In this document: one piece after another, positions 62,001 through 64,000 of the stretch
Layout: the number at the start of each line of letters is the position of its first letter
How positions within the stretch are numbered: the first letter of the stretch is position 1
Source: Epiperipatus broadwayi
Taxonomy: Eukaryota > Onychophora > Udeonychophora > Euonychophora > Peripatidae
Reading direction: 5' to 3'
Length of the DNA: 64,000 bases
Assembly: GCA_028023455.1 (NCBI GenBank)
Contig: JAQFVV010000031.1
Coordinates: 9,416,093 to 9,480,092 of the forward strand
Program-made: the position numbers and the translations under genes
The notes under the pieces: generated by a model
The model's database searches: none
What the model was told of the DNA's origin: nothing
Seen by the model: the letters and a program-made list of their open reading frames with translations, nothing else

Positions 62001-62550
62001 TTTTCGATCTTTAACTATTTTCTAGAGTATTTTCTCAAGTCATCTTAAAGAAATCAATTCAAACTATTTCAATATTAAAATTCCTTTTGTCCATTTATTC
62101 TTATACGAATAATACTTATTTTTATTTTCCATTATCTTCATTAACTTTGCGCACAATGTCCTTTCATTGATTTTATATGCACGAAAGCAGCTTTCATAGT
62201 GATATGCTATATAAACTATATCAACGAATAATATTAACATATTTGGAACATTATAAAATTTACAACTTGGTTTTAACAATCTATCCATTTTCTATTGAAA
62301 ACTCCGATTATATTTCGATAGAATCCACTGGCATTTTACTGTAAAGTTAGTGAAACATTACTATGAAAAACTTTTTTTTAAAACATTTTATTCTAAGATT
62401 CTCTTCGATGATTTTTAAATTGTCAGTTGGTTTCATTCAAAGATATTATTAAAATTATAATAAAATTGACTAATAAATTGAAGAAAAAAAAATTAGAGAG
62501 CTTAAAATTTTACCTCTGCTTTGGAGTCAACACATTTTTGTTCTCCCCCA

Positions 62551-62616
62551 TTTATACAATTAGTTGGCGCGATTTTGGTTGTCTGCCAAGATCTATTTTT
62601 TATTGGTCAATCCCTA
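62551..62616 (-). promoter_or_regulatory. CCAAT box and TATA-like box, copy C3
   Basis: Minus strand: CCAAT at 62616-62612 and GTATAAA at 62557-62551, about 59 bp apart. A GCGCCAAC string lies between them. The spacing differs from C1 and C2, so the functional equivalence is uncertain. Confidence 0.35.
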
Positions 62617-63150
62617 CTTGGATTTATAAACAATTTCTAAAGTTTTAAAATCATGACGTAATAGACTTAAATGTTAACTCATTATTATTTTTAAATCAAT
62701 TATTATCTATTACAATTTAACTACCTTTAAAACAATTTTGAAACAATAAATAATAAAGGTGTATACTACTTATTTTTATTATGATGTGTGACAATTCCAT
62801 CCACTTCTATAATATACTATTTAAATATTTTAATTATTAGTATTAATTTAAACCGGTGCTTATACATAGAATATTTCAGACAGCCACATAGTCATTTCCG
62901 GTGTTTAGTCTAATTTTATCTGTCTTAATAAATTTGCTACTTATATTATATAAAATAATTATATAAAATTTTGAAAAACAATTTAGAAAAATATAGAATT
63001 AGATACAATTCTCACCATCACAATATTTATTATTAAATATATCATATTAATCTTTTACTGCTTAATATAATCTATAATTTTAAATACTATATAATATTAA
63101 TTTTAAAATTTTTTAGTAATTGACCATTTATAACTATCATTGCCATTTTT

Positions 63151-64000
63151 TATATACATTACGAAATTTAAATAAAAGTCATGTAGAAATCTAAACATTT
63201 TCAGATAAATTTTATTATTTCACATAGCTCCTTCATTAATAAAGTACCTTTGTGTCTCACACAACCTGCACACCAGCATATTGCAGTCCTGGCTGAGTGT
63301 TGTCAGGAATGCAAATTAATTATTGTTTTTTAATAGCATCTAATCTTACAAAATTCATTTGGTAATGTTTTTGTGGTGCTTGTTCTAAGATTTCAAAAAT
63401 CTGTCACTGAATAAACAGATTGGTAACTATTAAATATATGCTTGCTTTTTTTTTGCTTTTGTCCATGCAGATAATTTTTGCTTCATTTAGGCTTTAATCC
63501 AAAGCTTTTAAATGAGCTATATATTTATGTCAGCATTTGTGTCCTGATCAATAAATTTATAATTTACTGGTTTCTTTTTAAATCTTTTATTCTTGTTTTG
63601 TGTCAAATGAATAACCCAAAATTCATTTTAGATAAAATAATATGTTCTGGAGGAGTTTCGGTCAACTAGTCTTTGATCTTTCCAATTTTTTTAGGCTTTA
63701 TATTCTTAGCTTTACTTAATAATGATTGATTCAGGTTCAGTAGGTACTTTCTTCATGAAAAATGTTCTTTCTTTAAAACACGCTAAAGCTTTATACATAT
63801 GTTGCACCATGGCGAAAACGATTTTTTTTATTATTATATTGAGAATCAAGCAAAAATTATTTTCATTACTGTTAATTTAAGATCTTTTGGACTTATAGGC
63901 CTTTCACTTTACAACTTGCTTTTTGTCCTATTTCTTGTAATCACATTCTGTAGTTTCTAAATGGTCATTTTACATTCAAAATTATTTCTTGAGATGACTT
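63151..64000. other. Right flank, nothing recognised
   Basis: AT-rich. The 63-codon plus frame at 63478-63669 has no recognisable domain. No repeat partner in the window was found. Confidence 0.4.

Larger units (their letters stand above)
58716..63150 (-). mobile_element. Non-coding 4.4-kb repeat, family C, copy C3 (minus)
   Basis: In reverse complement it begins near 63150 with sequence resembling the C2 start (GGTCAATTACTAAAAAATTTTAAA), continues through the same ordered blocks and ends GACAAGGGCAGAATA at (TA)n, compared with AAGGGTACAATA in C1. It carries about 90 bp just before this end (58730-58800) that C1 and C2 lack; that part is the least AT-rich sequence of the region. Inverted relative to C1 and C2. 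No significant ORF. Confidence 0.7.

Overview
This is strongly AT-rich eukaryotic DNA that looks intergenic or intronic. I find no convincing host exon, tRNA, rRNA or CRISPR array. What can be read is mostly mobile-element debris: LTR retrotransposon remnants, an RTE-type LINE, a Penelope-like GIY-YIG fragment, tRNA-derived SINE candidates, fold-back elements and many long (TA)n tracts. The LINE (of the kind often mislabelled 'craniofacial development protein 2-like'), the (TA)n-tailed short repeats and the lack of genes suggest a mollusc, most likely a coleoid cephalopod such as an octopus. That assignment rests on remembered family resemblance and was not searched.

Layout. 1-828: nested fold-back repeat, cut by the left window edge. 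827-6577: LTR retrotransposon on the minus strand with two ~525-bp LTRs, a polypurine tract, a gag frame broken only by nonsense codons, and no pol. 6819-7314: C-terminus of a Penelope-like element with GIY-YIG nuclease. 7485-15220: SINE-like pieces, a perfect 64-bp hairpin, and copy A of a ~1.2-kb repeat whose inverted partner B is at 40240-41543. 16023-18800: decayed Ty3/gypsy-like element with matching ~460-bp LTRs. 19774-24942: giant inverted repeat with ~1.4-kb arms; the left arm carries a 413-bp insertion that is missing from the right arm. 25961-26232: ~90 AAT units. 26750-34300: mostly unassigned, with several tandem repeats. 34311-36134: palindrome, then a ~1.37-kb solo-LTR-like element inside an array of 88-bp units. 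36370-38470: small inverted repeat and two SINE candidates. 41909-45141: a nearly full-length LINE with broken frames.

45204-63150 is the most unusual part. Three copies of one 4.2-4.9-kb repeat without long ORFs (C1 and C2 on +, C3 on -) are joined to each other, to the LINE and to an unrelated 4.3-kb block through (TA)n tracts. In C1 and C2 a CCAAT box and a TATA-like box lie 26-27 bp apart; C3 has the same boxes at wider spacing. All three copies carry a G-rich purine tract followed by a short stem-loop whose architecture is kept although its sequence differs, including a compensatory base-pair change. This family is the best candidate here for something undescribed.

The genes do not form a pathway. 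The coding pieces are independent selfish elements, all visibly inactivated. The shared theme is architectural: (TA)n tracts sit at the boundaries of most of the elements.
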